A DNA stretch of 64,000 nucleotides from Bordetella parapertussis (GTDB taxonomy: Bacteria; Pseudomonadota; Gammaproteobacteria; Burkholderiales; Casimicrobiaceae). Below, piece by piece: positions 26,003 through 34,497 of the stretch (the first letter of the stretch is position 1; each line of letters opens with the position of its first letter). A program made the position numbers and the translations under genes. The DNA lies in the NCBI GenBank assembly GCA_943331295.2, contig CALQLA020000012.1, forward strand, positions 1 through 64,000, in the 5' to 3' direction. The notes under the pieces are model-generated. The model was not told the DNA's origin and searched no databases. It worked only from the letters and a program-made list of their open reading frames with translations.

Positions 26003-26227
26003 TTACTGCTGCCGGCTGCCCTTGATGTTGCCGGCGACGCCACCGGCGACGCCGCCGATCGCCGCACCCGTCCAGGCGTTGCCGCCCGAGATGGCGGCGA
26101 TGCCCGCGCCTGCCGCGGCACCGATTGCCGCGCCGCTCATCGTTCCCTGCTGCTGCGGGGTCATGTTGGTGCACGCGATCACACCCGCCGAGGCCGCGAT
26201 GGCCGCAATCATTCCAAGTTTCTTCAT
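26003..26227 (-). CDS. Glycine-zipper lipoprotein
   Basis: This is a 74-residue envelope protein. A short leader with a Cys in GVIACTNM suggests a lipobox. The rest is a glycine-zipper (GAAIGAAAGAGIAAISGG ... GGVAGGVAGN) of the OmpA/SlyB-associated type that inserts in or packs against membranes. It ends in a basic KGSRQQ tail. It lies on the same strand as and just downstream of the 26240 gene. Confidence 0.78.
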   Translation of the reverse strand: MKKLGMIAAIAASAGVIACTNMTPQQQGTMSGAAIGAAAGAGIAAISGGNAWTGAAIGGVAGGVAGNIKGSRQQ

Positions 26228-26239
26228 GATCCGTCTCCG

Positions 26240-26623
26240 TTACTTGTTCTTCTGAAGGCCAGGCACGACGAACTCGAACCAGATCGTCTCGACGACCGGC
26301 CGCTGCAGCTTGTCGGGGTTCGACGCATACCACTTGTCCAGGCCTTCGCGCACCGAGTCGAGCGTCTGGCCCTTCATTCCCCTGGCGAGGCGCGGGACGA
26401 GGCTCTGCGCGTCGGACGGCGGGTTCGTGCCTTCGTAGGCCACTTCGACCTGGACCGCGTTGGCGATGCCGATCAGGTAGATCTTCTTCGACTGGTCGGA
26501 CGACTTCGACCACATCTCGCCCGTGACCAACGGCACGTCGTCCGCGCGCGCGCTGCCGCAGACCGCCGCCAGCATCATGCAGGCTGCGAACGACGCCGCA
26601 AGTGTTTTCCATTTGATTGCCAT
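26240..26623 (-). CDS. Hypothetical periplasmic protein
   Basis: This 127-residue protein has a signal peptide (AASFAACMMLAAVCGSARA). The mature part, VTGEMWSKSSDQSKKIYLIGIAN followed by an LDSVREGLDKWYASNPDKL helix, resembles small Rap1a/Tai-like envelope domains in outline but lacks their cysteines, so no family is assigned. The ATG at 26623 opens the signal peptide; a longer frame up to 26722 adds unlikely sequence. It may be cotranscribed with the glycine-zipper gene 12 bases downstream. Confidence 0.7.
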   Translation of the reverse strand: MAIKWKTLAASFAACMMLAAVCGSARADDVPLVTGEMWSKSSDQSKKIYLIGIANAVQVEVAYEGTNPPSDAQSLVPRLARGMKGQTLDSVREGLDKWYASNPDKLQRPVVETIWFEFVVPGLQKNK

Positions 26624-26791
26624 CGGATTCCTCTTGATTGCTGATTTTTGACAAACGAGCCGCGCGTCGCGCCTCCGTGCGCACGGTCTCCGGCCCAACA
26701 ACACACTGCAAAAGCCTACCACTACCTCTTCATACCGTCATTGCGCGCCGGCGCCGCGCGCGGTGCGCGACGCGCGGCCGCCATTGCCTGC

Positions 26792-28243
26792 CTAGAACGA
26801 CCCCACCATCGTGCCCAGCGCGATCACCGCGGCCAGCCCGATCATCGCCCCGACGATGCCGACCATCACGATGTCGAAGTAGCTCTCCTTGTGCGTGGAG
26901 CCGCACACGGCGAGCAGCGTCACCACCGCGCCGTTGTGCGGCAGGCTGTCGAGCGTGCCCGCGCCAATCACCGCCACGCGGTGCATCAGCGCGGGATCGA
27001 TGTTGAGGTCCGCGGCCATCTGCATGAACGGGCCGCCTAGGGCTTCCAGCGCGATCGTGAGCCCGCCTGACGCCGAACCGGTCAGCGCCGACAGGATGTT
27101 GGTGGCGAGCGCCAGCGAGACGAGCGGCCCGCCGCCGATCGACAGCACCCAATCGCGCACCACGGCGAACGCCGGCATCGCCGCGACCACCGCGCCGAAG
27201 CCGACGAGGCTGGCGACGCTGAGCACCGGCAGCACCGATGCATTGGCGCCGGCATCGACCGTCGCGCGGAGCCCGGAGAGCCGCTTGCGGTTCAGCACCA
27301 CCAGCACGACGATGGCGAGCGCCAGGGCTACCAGCACCGACCAGACGCCGCTCACCGCCGCGACCGACGCGCCGCCCCATCGCGGCTCCGCCAGGAAGTC
27401 GAGGTCGAGCCGGGGCAGCACCACGAGCGAGCCCAGCAGGTTGGCGACGACCACCACGACGAGCGGCGCGATCGCGACGACGGCGCCGGGAACCTCCCTG
27501 CTCGCGCGGCCCTCGCGCACCTCCGACGGGTCGAAGCCGCTGGCGGTGGACGCGCGCTCGCGGATGCCAGAATCCTCGCCGGCCGGGTCCGGTTCAGCAA
27601 GCACTACGCCGAAGCCTTCCCCGTTGCGGCGTGCGGCGGCTTCGGCCCGCGCCAGCCACCACAAGCCGAAGCCCAGCATGACCGCCGTGGCAATGACGCC
27701 GAGGCCGGGTGCTGCGAACGGCGTGGTCCCGAAGAACGGCATCGGAATCGCGTTCTGGATGGCCGGGGTGCCCGGCAGCGCCGACATCGTGAATGTCATG
27801 GTGCCAAGGCAGATGGCGGCGGGCATCAGGCGGTTCGGGATGTTCGCCGCGCGGAACAGCGCCTGGCCCATCGGCACGAGTACGAAGAAGGCGACGAAAA
27901 GGCTCACCCCGCCGTAGGTGACCAGCGCGCCGGCCAGGACCACCGCCAGCACGGCGCGCTGCGGACCGAGGCGCTCGGTCATCAGGCGCGCGATCGCCGT
28001 CACCGAGCCGCTGTCGTCCATCAGCTTGCCGAACACGGCGCCCAGCAGGAACAGCGGGAAGAAGTTCAGGATGAACCCGGCCGCCGCGCCCATGAACGTG
28101 ATGGTCCAGTTCGCGAGCAGCGGTTCCTGCGCGAAGAGGGCGGCGACGAGCGCCGCGGCGGGCGCCAGTACGAGCACGCTCCAGCCGCGGAACGACAGCC
28201 AGACGAGGCCGCCCAGGCCGGCAAGGATGCCGAGCAGGCCCAT
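26792..28243 (-). CDS. GntP family permease
   Basis: This 483-residue polytopic inner-membrane protein is a proton-coupled carboxylate importer of the gluconate permease family. GntP-type patches include VTYGGVSLFVAFFVL and LTGSASGGLTIALEALG, with DPALMHRVAVIGAGTLDSLPHNG-like sequence near residue 425. A hydrophilic loop at about residues 205-235 separates the two halves. The substrate is a hydroxy- or keto-acid of unknown identity. The gene is preceded on its strand by the patatin gene and the 85-bp tandem repeat. Confidence 0.88.
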   Translation of the reverse strand: MGLLGILAGLGGLVWLSFRGWSVLVLAPAAALVAALFAQEPLLANWTITFMGAAAGFILNFFPLFLLGAVFGKLMDDSGSVTAIARLMTERLGPQRAVLAVVLAGALVTYGGVSLFVAFFVLVPMGQALFRAANIPNRLMPAAICLGTMTFTMSALPGTPAIQNAIPMPFFGTTPFAAPGLGVIATAVMLGFGLWWLARAEAAARRNGEGFGVVLAEPDPAGEDSGIRERASTASGFDPSEVREGRASREVPGAVVAIAPLVVVVVANLLGSLVVLPRLDLDFLAEPRWGGASVAAVSGVWSVLVALALAIVVLVVLNRKRLSGLRATVDAGANASVLPVLSVASLVGFGAVVAAMPAFAVVRDWVLSIGGGPLVSLALATNILSALTGSASGGLTIALEALGGPFMQMAADLNIDPALMHRVAVIGAGTLDSLPHNGAVVTLLAVCGSTHKESYFDIVMVGIVGAMIGLAAVIALGTMVGSF

Positions 28244-28244
28244 G

Positions 28245-28414
28245 TCAGTACCCGCCCGGCCGACCGTAGGGTACTGACTGCGCCCCCTCGGGGGGCAGCG
28301 AGCAAAGCGAGCGTGGGGGCGGTTTCATATCAGTACCCGCCCGGCCGACCGTAGGGTACTGACTGCGCCCCCTCGGGGGGCAGCGAGCAAAGCGAGCGTG
28401 GGGGCGGTTTCATA
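28245..28414. repeat. Exact tandem duplication of an 85-bp unit
   Basis: Copies at 28245-28329 and 28330-28414 are identical. Each unit contains the perfect inverted repeat CAGTACCC / GGGTACTG with a 15-base loop, then a GC-rich stretch (CCCCCTCGGGGGG, GCGAGCAAAGCGAGCG, TGGGGGC) like the dispersed repeats common in Burkholderiales chromosomes. It fills the gap between the patatin stop (which begins at the next base) and the GntP start. Confidence 0.92.
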
Positions 28415-29521
28415 TCAGCCGTTCTCGTCGAGCGTATCGAGCTCGAGCGTCGAGCGCACGCCGAGGTCGGAGGTGTGGGCGGCGAGGAAGGCCTCGGTCG
28501 CGCGGCGGCCTTCGTCCCGCAGCATGCAGAGGAACGGCCACTCGGCGATCATCTTCGACGACGAGTCGAGGTCGAGCATCACGTCGCTCGCGATCCGGTG
28601 CACGCGCATCCGTGCCCATACGGCGCCCTCGCCGGTGCCGGGATCGGCGACCTGCCGCAGCATCGCGCCGGCATGCAGTTCCTTCAGCAGCACGGAGTTG
28701 AACGCGATCTCGTTGAGGCGGTTGTGGATCTCGCGCGCGGTCCTCGGCGTGCCCGGCCGCTCGATCGGGTTGATCTGCACCAGGATCGTGTCGGACGCCG
28801 TGCATTCGCGGATCAGCGGCCCCATTGAAGGGTTGCCGGCGTAGCCACCGTCCCAGTAGGGGTCGCCGTCGATTTCCACCGCCTGGAACATCGTCGGCAG
28901 GCAGGCCGACGCCAGCAGCACGTCGGGCGTCAGGTCGGCGTTGCGGAAGATGTGGCCGCGGCCGGTGCGCACGTTGGTGGCCGTCACGAACAGCTTGATG
29001 GGGGCGCTGGTCAGCCGCTCGAAGCAGACGCTGTCCGCCAGGATCTTGCGCAGCGGATTCGTGCCCATCGGGTTGGTGTCGTACGGGGAGAGCACGCGCG
29101 CCGCGATGTCCATCGCCGCGAAGACCGGCGAGTAGTCGAGCGTCCACGAGCCGGCGAGTATCTCGAGCGGGCCGCGCCGCAGCGGGCTCATCAGCGCGGC
29201 GTCCGACACGCGCTTCCAGAACGCCTCCAGCGATTCGCGCGCCCGGTCCGGCCCGCCCTCGGTCAGGCCGTCGGCCATCACGACCGCGTTCATCGCGCCC
29301 GCAGAGGTGCCGGAGATACCGTCGAACGCGAGCCACTTCTCCTCCAGCAGGCGGTCGAGCACGCCCCAGGTGAACGCGCCGTGCGCGCCGCCGCCCTGCA
29401 GCGCCAGGTCGACGCGGATGGTGCCGTCCTTCGAGCGCGTCGCCTGCCGGGTCGCGCGCGCCGGCTTGGCCGGTGCACCGTGCGTGCGACGCCTGGGTTT
29501 GGAAGCAGTGCTCTGGTTCAT
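28415..29521 (-). CDS. Patatin-like phospholipase
   Basis: This 368-residue enzyme has a patatin fold with a Ser-Asp dyad. The glycine-rich oxyanion segment GGGAHGAF is at residues 43-50, the nucleophile elbow is GTSAG at 71-75 and the catalytic Asp is in WDGGYAGNP. The 35 N-terminal residues are basic and low-complexity (RRRTHGAPAKPARATRQ), with no signal peptide. It resembles cytoplasmic patatins linked to lipid or polyhydroxybutyrate metabolism, but the substrate is unknown. Confidence 0.87.
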   Translation of the reverse strand: MNQSTASKPRRRTHGAPAKPARATRQATRSKDGTIRVDLALQGGGAHGAFTWGVLDRLLEEKWLAFDGISGTSAGAMNAVVMADGLTEGGPDRARESLEAFWKRVSDAALMSPLRRGPLEILAGSWTLDYSPVFAAMDIAARVLSPYDTNPMGTNPLRKILADSVCFERLTSAPIKLFVTATNVRTGRGHIFRNADLTPDVLLASACLPTMFQAVEIDGDPYWDGGYAGNPSMGPLIRECTASDTILVQINPIERPGTPRTAREIHNRLNEIAFNSVLLKELHAGAMLRQVADPGTGEGAVWARMRVHRIASDVMLDLDSSSKMIAEWPFLCMLRDEGRRATEAFLAAHTSDLGVRSTLELDTLDENG

Positions 29522-29636
29522 GCGGGTGCCCTGGTGGATGTCGTGCGGTGAAAGGCGAAACTGCCCGCGACCGGGTTGCGGACAGGCAGGAGGTAAAGGC
29601 TCGCCACGCCGCGCGATGCGGCAGTGGCGCGCGCCG

Positions 29637-29858
29637 TCAGTTGCCCTGCCTGGCGCCGCCGATCCACGCGCGGACGAGCGAGACGACGAAGCCGCCGGTG
29701 AACATGCCCAGGACGTAGATCCCGATGACGAGGAAGGACACGGGCAGCGTGACGCTGGCGGTCAGCAGGGAGACCGTCACCGTCTGTAGATTCTGGAACT
29801 TGAACAGAAGCACCGCGGCGGTGACGGCGACGATCAGGGCGATGTAGACGTAGCGCAT
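29637..29858 (-). CDS. LapA-domain (DUF1049) membrane protein
   Basis: This 73-residue protein has two membrane helices. The LapA/DUF1049 pattern of a first helix, a FQNLQTVTVSLL linker and a second helix FLVIGIYVLGMFTGGFVVSLV is clear. Relatives join lipopolysaccharide assembly complexes (LapAB) in gammaproteobacteria, but single copies elsewhere are uncharacterised. A TATAAT -10 sequence lies about 65 bases upstream. Confidence 0.85.
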   Translation of the reverse strand: MRYVYIALIVAVTAAVLLFKFQNLQTVTVSLLTASVTLPVSFLVIGIYVLGMFTGGFVVSLVRAWIGGARQGN

Positions 29859-29923
29859 GGCGACTCCCCGGCAGGTTCCGAAGCGGGGGGCGAGGCTGCG
29901 CCGCGCTTCCCCGGATTCCTGCG

Positions 29924-29929
29924 ATTATA
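29924..29929 (-). promoter_or_regulatory. Candidate -10 box for the LapA-domain gene
   Basis: A perfect TATAAT reads on the minus strand, about 65 bases upstream of the start at 29858. The -35 region is a poor match. Confidence 0.3.
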
Positions 29930-29952
29930 TCGGGCGATGGTGCCAGTTTTGT

Positions 29953-29970
29953 TGCAGTGCGGCAACTGCA
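29953..29970. promoter_or_regulatory. Palindrome in the divergent intergenic region
   Basis: TGCAGT and ACTGCA flank a 6-base centre, between the LapA-domain gene and the outer-membrane factor gene. It could be an operator for either direction. No regulator is encoded next to it. Confidence 0.3.
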
Positions 29971-30094
29971 CCTTGGTTTACTTCGACGACAGTGCCGAAG
30001 GCTGCGACAATGCGGACCGGGATGCGCCCCGGCGGCCGCATCGCACGTTGCCCGCGGCGCCCGGTGCCGGCGCGCCCCACGGAAGGAGGTCGAA

Positions 30095-31540
30095 TTGAAC
30101 ACGCGGATGCTCGCAGCGCTCGTTGCCATTGCCGTTGCCGGTTGCACGGTCGGGCCCGATTACGTGCGCCCCGGCGTCGACACGCCGACGGCGTGGCGCA
30201 TCGACTACCCCAAGGCCGCCGCGGTCGCCAACACGAAGTGGTGGGAGCAGTTCGGCGATCCGGTGCTGAACAACCTGATCGAGACCGCGCTGCGCGAGAA
30301 TCGCGACGTGCGCATCGCCGCCGCCCGCGTCGACCAGTTCGCCGGGGCGCTGGTCTCCACGCGCTCGCAGCTCTACCCGCAGATCGGCTACGGTGCCGAC
30401 GTGTCGCGCGCGCGGTCGAGCCGCGTCGGCGTGCCGCCGCTCCCGCCCGGCGCCGACCCCTATTTCACCCTCTACCAGGCCTCGCTCGGCGCGTCGTGGC
30501 AGATCGACCTGTTCGGGCGCGTCCGGCGCCTCTCCGAAGCAGCGCAGGCGCAGGTGTACGCCAGCGAACAGGCGCAGCGCGGCGTCGTGCTGACGCTCGT
30601 CACCAGCGTCGCGTCGAGCTACATCGCGCTGCGCGCGCTCGACCGCCAGCTCGAGATCGCCAAGGCGACGGCGGCCAACTTCGGCGAGACGCTGCGGATC
30701 TTCAACCTCCGCTTCAAGCGCGGCGTCGTGTCGCAGACGGAAGTGTCCCAGGTGGAGTCGCAGTACCAGCAGGCGCTCGCGGCGATTCCGGCGATCTCGC
30801 AGCAGATCGCCGCGCAGGAGAACCTGATCTCCATCCTGCTCGGCCGCAACCCGGGCCCGATTCCGCGCGGCAAGTCGATCGACCAGCTCGTGGCCCCGCT
30901 CATCCCCGCGGACCTGCCGTCGGCGCTGCTGCAGCGCCGGCCGGACATCCTGCAGGCGGAGCAGAACCTCGTCGCGGCGAACGCCAACATCGGCGCTGCG
31001 CGCGCGCAATACTATCCGACCATTTCGCTGACCGGCGCGCTGGGCAGCATCAGCACTGCGTTCGGCAACTTCCTGACGGGGCCGGCATCGGCGTGGCAGC
31101 TCGCCGCGGGAATCACCGGGCCGATCTTCACGGCCGGCGCCATCGAGGGCCAGGTGCGCTCGGCCGAGGGCGCGCAGCAGCAGGCGCTCTTCGCCTACGA
31201 GCAGACGATCCTCAATGCGTTCCGCGAGACCAACGACGCGCTGGCGGGCTCGGGCAATCGCGCCGACGAAGCCGCCGTCCAGGCGAAGCGGGTGGTTTCG
31301 CTGCGCGAGTTCGCGCGGCTGTCGCGGCTGCGCTTCGACAGCGGCCTCGCGAGCTACCTCGACGTGCTGGTCGCCGAGAACGAACTCTTCGCCGCCGAGC
31401 TCGCGACGGTGCGCACGCAAGCCGACAGCTACGTGCAGCTCGTCAGCGTGTACCAGGCGATGGGGGGCGGCTGGGTTGACCTCGCCGATTCCATCACCCC
31501 GCGGCCGGTCGGCGTCGCGGCGGCGGCGCCCGCGAAGTAG
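30095..31540 (+). CDS. Outer-membrane efflux factor, NodT/OprM-type lipoprotein
   Basis: This is a 481-residue TolC-like channel. The lipobox AVAGC is followed by the family start TVGPDYVRP. WWEQFGDPVLNNLI and two long coiled-coil halves follow, with the repeat motifs LIETALRENRDVRIAAAR and LAYEQT/FRETNDALAG. TTG at 30095 is chosen because AGGAGG sits five bases upstream; an ATG four codons later has no close ribosome site. It stands alone, so it could serve the adaptor/pump pair at 16.2-20.4 kb or another pump elsewhere. Confidence 0.88.
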   Translation: MNTRMLAALVAIAVAGCTVGPDYVRPGVDTPTAWRIDYPKAAAVANTKWWEQFGDPVLNNLIETALRENRDVRIAAARVDQFAGALVSTRSQLYPQIGYGADVSRARSSRVGVPPLPPGADPYFTLYQASLGASWQIDLFGRVRRLSEAAQAQVYASEQAQRGVVLTLVTSVASSYIALRALDRQLEIAKATAANFGETLRIFNLRFKRGVVSQTEVSQVESQYQQALAAIPAISQQIAAQENLISILLGRNPGPIPRGKSIDQLVAPLIPADLPSALLQRRPDILQAEQNLVAANANIGAARAQYYPTISLTGALGSISTAFGNFLTGPASAWQLAAGITGPIFTAGAIEGQVRSAEGAQQQALFAYEQTILNAFRETNDALAGSGNRADEAAVQAKRVVSLREFARLSRLRFDSGLASYLDVLVAENELFAAELATVRTQADSYVQLVSVYQAMGGGWVDLADSITPRPVGVAAAAPAK

Positions 31541-31541
31541 C

Positions 31542-33074
31542 TCACTTCGCCGGCGCCGGCGCCGCTGCCGTTTCGCCCGAGCCGCCCGCGGCCTGCGGCA
31601 CGACCGGAGCCGCGCCGCCCCGACCCTTGCCCAGCCCTTCCTCGACGCGGTCCATCAGGTACGGGAAGAACGGGTTCGACGACATCCGGATCAGCGAGTC
31701 GAGGCTCACGATCAGCGTGCCGCGCTCGCCGCGCGTCGCCATCGCGCCCAGGTTCACGCCGTACTCGTCGGTGGACTCGGGCTCCAGCCCGTACAGCGAG
31801 TCGGAGAGCGGGAACGGCAGCGCCAGGTGCGACAGCGAGAATACGTCACGCGGATAGAGGAGCCCCAGCGGGCGCGTCTGTTCCGCGGTCGCGCCCGCCT
31901 CGGTCACCCGCTCGACGACTTCGGGATTGCCGGGGCCGGCGTTGGTGATGATGGTGGTGCGGAAGGTTCGCGGCGCGTCGGGAAGCAGCCGGGCGAGCAT
32001 CGTGTCGGTGCTGCGGCGCAGGAGCGGGCCGAATTTGGCGCTCCGGTTGATGTCGAACAGCACGAGCTCGCTGCCGTTGGCGGGCAGGTTCGCATAGAGC
32101 GCGTCGATGATGGCGCGCGTGCTGACCGTGAAGTCGACCACCGACTGGAACGTGAGGACCGGCGCCAGTTCCTTGAGTCGGCCGTCGGCGGCGTGCGCCG
32201 CGATCTGCGCCTGCAGCGTGCGCGCCACCAGCGACGACTGGCGCGCGGCATTGACCGGGAACGAGTTGTACTTGAACGGGTTGAACTCCGGCACGATGCC
32301 GAGCCACGCCGCCTTGGCGAACGAGGGGAACACCGCCGGCCAGCCGAACACGCCGGCGAAGCGCGCGAGGCTCGTGATCCCGATCATCGGCGAGATCAGC
32401 ACGATGCGGTCCGGCCGCGCGAGGGTCTTGTCATCGAGCGCGTCGAGCGCGTATTTCATCGCCAGCGCGCCGCCGTTGGAGAACCCGATCACGTGCAGCG
32501 GGGTGCCCGGCCCCGCGCGCCGCCGCGCTTCCCTGACGGCCAGCCGGGTCGCCGCCGTCCACTGCTCCCACTCGACCTTGGCGAGGCCGCTCGGCACCGT
32601 GCCATGGCCGGGCAGCCGGACCGCGATCGCAACATAGCCGTCGTCGCGGTAGCGCCGCGCGAGGTGGCGCAGGCTGTACGGCGAATCGGTCAGCCCGTGC
32701 AGCAGCACCACGGCGCCTGCGGGCTTGCCGGCGGGCTCCATCACGTAGGAGCGGTTCCAGTCGGTGGCGAACTTGCCCGGATAGATCGGGCTGTCGGCAA
32801 AGTAGCGGTTGGCGGGCTCCCGCGACTCGGGGTCGAGCTTGTCGGTGACCTCGGTCCGCACCTCGGCGAAGATCTTTCCTTCGGCCGCCAGGTACTGCTG
32901 CCAGTCCGCCTTGTCGATCTCGCCTGCCGTCGGTTCGTGGGGGACGAAGGTGTGCCAGAGCTCCAGCGGGGGACCGCGCTGCGCGTCGTACGCGCGCACC
33001 CCGAGCAGCGTGACGAGGCTGGCGGCGAGCGCCACCAGCACCCACTTCAGCAGTTTGCGTAGCTTCGATACCAT
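31542..33074 (-). CDS. Membrane-anchored alpha/beta hydrolase (copy 1)
   Basis: This is a 510-residue hydrolase of the serine aminopeptidase/lysophospholipase type. A basic start and one hydrophobic helix (LLKWVLVALAASLVTLLG) anchor it to the membrane. The hydrolase core then has HGLTDSPYS and the nucleophile elbow GFSNGG. It is a close paralogue of the gene at 34498, including a 124-bp identical stretch. The two flank a patatin lipoprotein, suggesting a lipid-hydrolysing locus. Its C-terminus has an Ala/Pro-rich extension that the paralogue lacks. Confidence 0.85.
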   Translation of the reverse strand: MVSKLRKLLKWVLVALAASLVTLLGVRAYDAQRGPPLELWHTFVPHEPTAGEIDKADWQQYLAAEGKIFAEVRTEVTDKLDPESREPANRYFADSPIYPGKFATDWNRSYVMEPAGKPAGAVVLLHGLTDSPYSLRHLARRYRDDGYVAIAVRLPGHGTVPSGLAKVEWEQWTAATRLAVREARRRAGPGTPLHVIGFSNGGALAMKYALDALDDKTLARPDRIVLISPMIGITSLARFAGVFGWPAVFPSFAKAAWLGIVPEFNPFKYNSFPVNAARQSSLVARTLQAQIAAHAADGRLKELAPVLTFQSVVDFTVSTRAIIDALYANLPANGSELVLFDINRSAKFGPLLRRSTDTMLARLLPDAPRTFRTTIITNAGPGNPEVVERVTEAGATAEQTRPLGLLYPRDVFSLSHLALPFPLSDSLYGLEPESTDEYGVNLGAMATRGERGTLIVSLDSLIRMSSNPFFPYLMDRVEEGLGKGRGGAAPVVPQAAGGSGETAAAPAPAK

Positions 33075-33264
33075 GGCTTCGTTCCGGTGATGCTGCAGGC
33101 GGATGAACAACCGGGAATCATGCCACACGGCATCGCGGTGCCGGCATTCCTCGGCGGGCCGGGTGCGGTTTGAGCTTTCGGTTCCCCTCTCGTAAGATGA
33201 CCGGCGTGACCCCGACCACCGGGGTCCGGCCGCTGTTCGATGCGCCGGTCGGCGCGGACTCTTC

Positions 33265-34485
33265 ATGACAAGCCTAGCCACGCTGGGGCGACTCGTCGCC
33301 GTCGTTGCAGTCATCGTCGTCACCGGCGGCTGCGGAACGCTTCTGCGCAACCCGGTGCCCACGCCGCTGACGCCGGAAGCCACGGTCCCGGGCATGCCCG
33401 AAGTCCGCGCGTGGGCGGGGAATCTCAGTCCGCCGATGGAGCGCGACCTCGCGCTGTCCTTCCGGCAGGAGTTGCCGCGGGAATTCCCGCCGGACGCCTC
33501 GGGTGTCATCCAATACGCCCACCTTGCGCTGTCCGGCGGGGGCGCCAGCGGCGCGTTCGGCGCCGGGTTCCTGAACGGCTGGACGAGCGCGGGAACGCGG
33601 CCCGTGTTCAAGATGGTCACCGGCGTCTCCACCGGGGCGCTGATGGCGCCGTTCGCCTTCCTCGGGCCGGCGTACGACGACGCGCTGCGCGAGTTCTACA
33701 CGACCACGTCGTCGCGCGACATCTTCGTCCTCGGTTCGCTGTTCAGCATGGCGACGCGCGTGCTGCGCGGCGAGGCGCTGGCCGACACGGGGCCGCTCAC
33801 CCGGCTGATCGAGCGCAACGTCGACGCCGATTTCCTCCGCCGGATCGCCGAGGCCCACCAGCAGGGGCGGCGGCTCTACATCGGGACCGTGGACCTCGAC
33901 TCGCTGCAGTTCGTCGTGTGGAACATGGGGCTGATCGCCACCAGCGGCCGCCCGGAGTCGCTCGAGCTGTTCCGCAAGGTGATGCTCGCGTCGGCGTCGA
34001 TTCCGATCGCGTTTCCGCCGGTATTCTTCGACGTCGAGGCCGGCGGCCGGCGCTACGACGAGATGCACGTCGACGGCGGCGTCGGGGCGCGCGTCTTCTA
34101 TAACGGCGCCCTGTTCACGCCGTCGATCATGCGGACGCGCGGCGGCGCCGGACCGTACGAAGGGCGGGAAGAGATCTTCGTCATCCACAACGGCCAGCTC
34201 TTTCCCGTCCCGCAGCCGACCCGGCGGACCGTCCCCGGAATCGCGATGCGGGTGCTCGACGCGTCGAGCCGCTCGGCCGTGGTCAGCGACCTCTTCCGCA
34301 TCTACGCGGTGGTGCAGAGCCAGCAGGCGGGCTTTAACTGGCTGACCATTCCCGACGACGTCGAGCTCGCCGGCGCCGAGACCTTCGATCCGGTGCTGAT
34401 GCAGGCGCTCTACGACGTCGGCTACCGGAAGGCGGCCGGCGGCGCCGCGTGGGCGACGCGTCCGCCCGGGCTCCACGCGCCGTAG
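33265..34485 (+). CDS. Patatin-like phospholipase lipoprotein
   Basis: This is a 406-residue protein. A leader (LVAVVAVIVVTGGC, Cys23 as lipid site) targets it to the envelope. The patatin core has GGGASGAFGAGF at residues 91-102, the nucleophile elbow GVSTG at 120-124 (Ser122) and the Asp in HVDGGVGA. It lies between two divergent copies of the alpha/beta hydrolase. Substrate unknown; phospholipid or neutral lipid is likely from the family. Confidence 0.87.
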   Translation: MTSLATLGRLVAVVAVIVVTGGCGTLLRNPVPTPLTPEATVPGMPEVRAWAGNLSPPMERDLALSFRQELPREFPPDASGVIQYAHLALSGGGASGAFGAGFLNGWTSAGTRPVFKMVTGVSTGALMAPFAFLGPAYDDALREFYTTTSSRDIFVLGSLFSMATRVLRGEALADTGPLTRLIERNVDADFLRRIAEAHQQGRRLYIGTVDLDSLQFVVWNMGLIATSGRPESLELFRKVMLASASIPIAFPPVFFDVEAGGRRYDEMHVDGGVGARVFYNGALFTPSIMRTRGGAGPYEGREEIFVIHNGQLFPVPQPTRRTVPGIAMRVLDASSRSAVVSDLFRIYAVVQSQQAGFNWLTIPDDVELAGAETFDPVLMQALYDVGYRKAAGGAAWATRPPGLHAP

Positions 34486-34497
34486 CCGCCCCGCCCG

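Noticed and set aside
28245-28414. CRISPR-like array
   Set aside because: There are only two units, directly abutting with no spacers, and each holds an internal hairpin of a dispersed repeat type.
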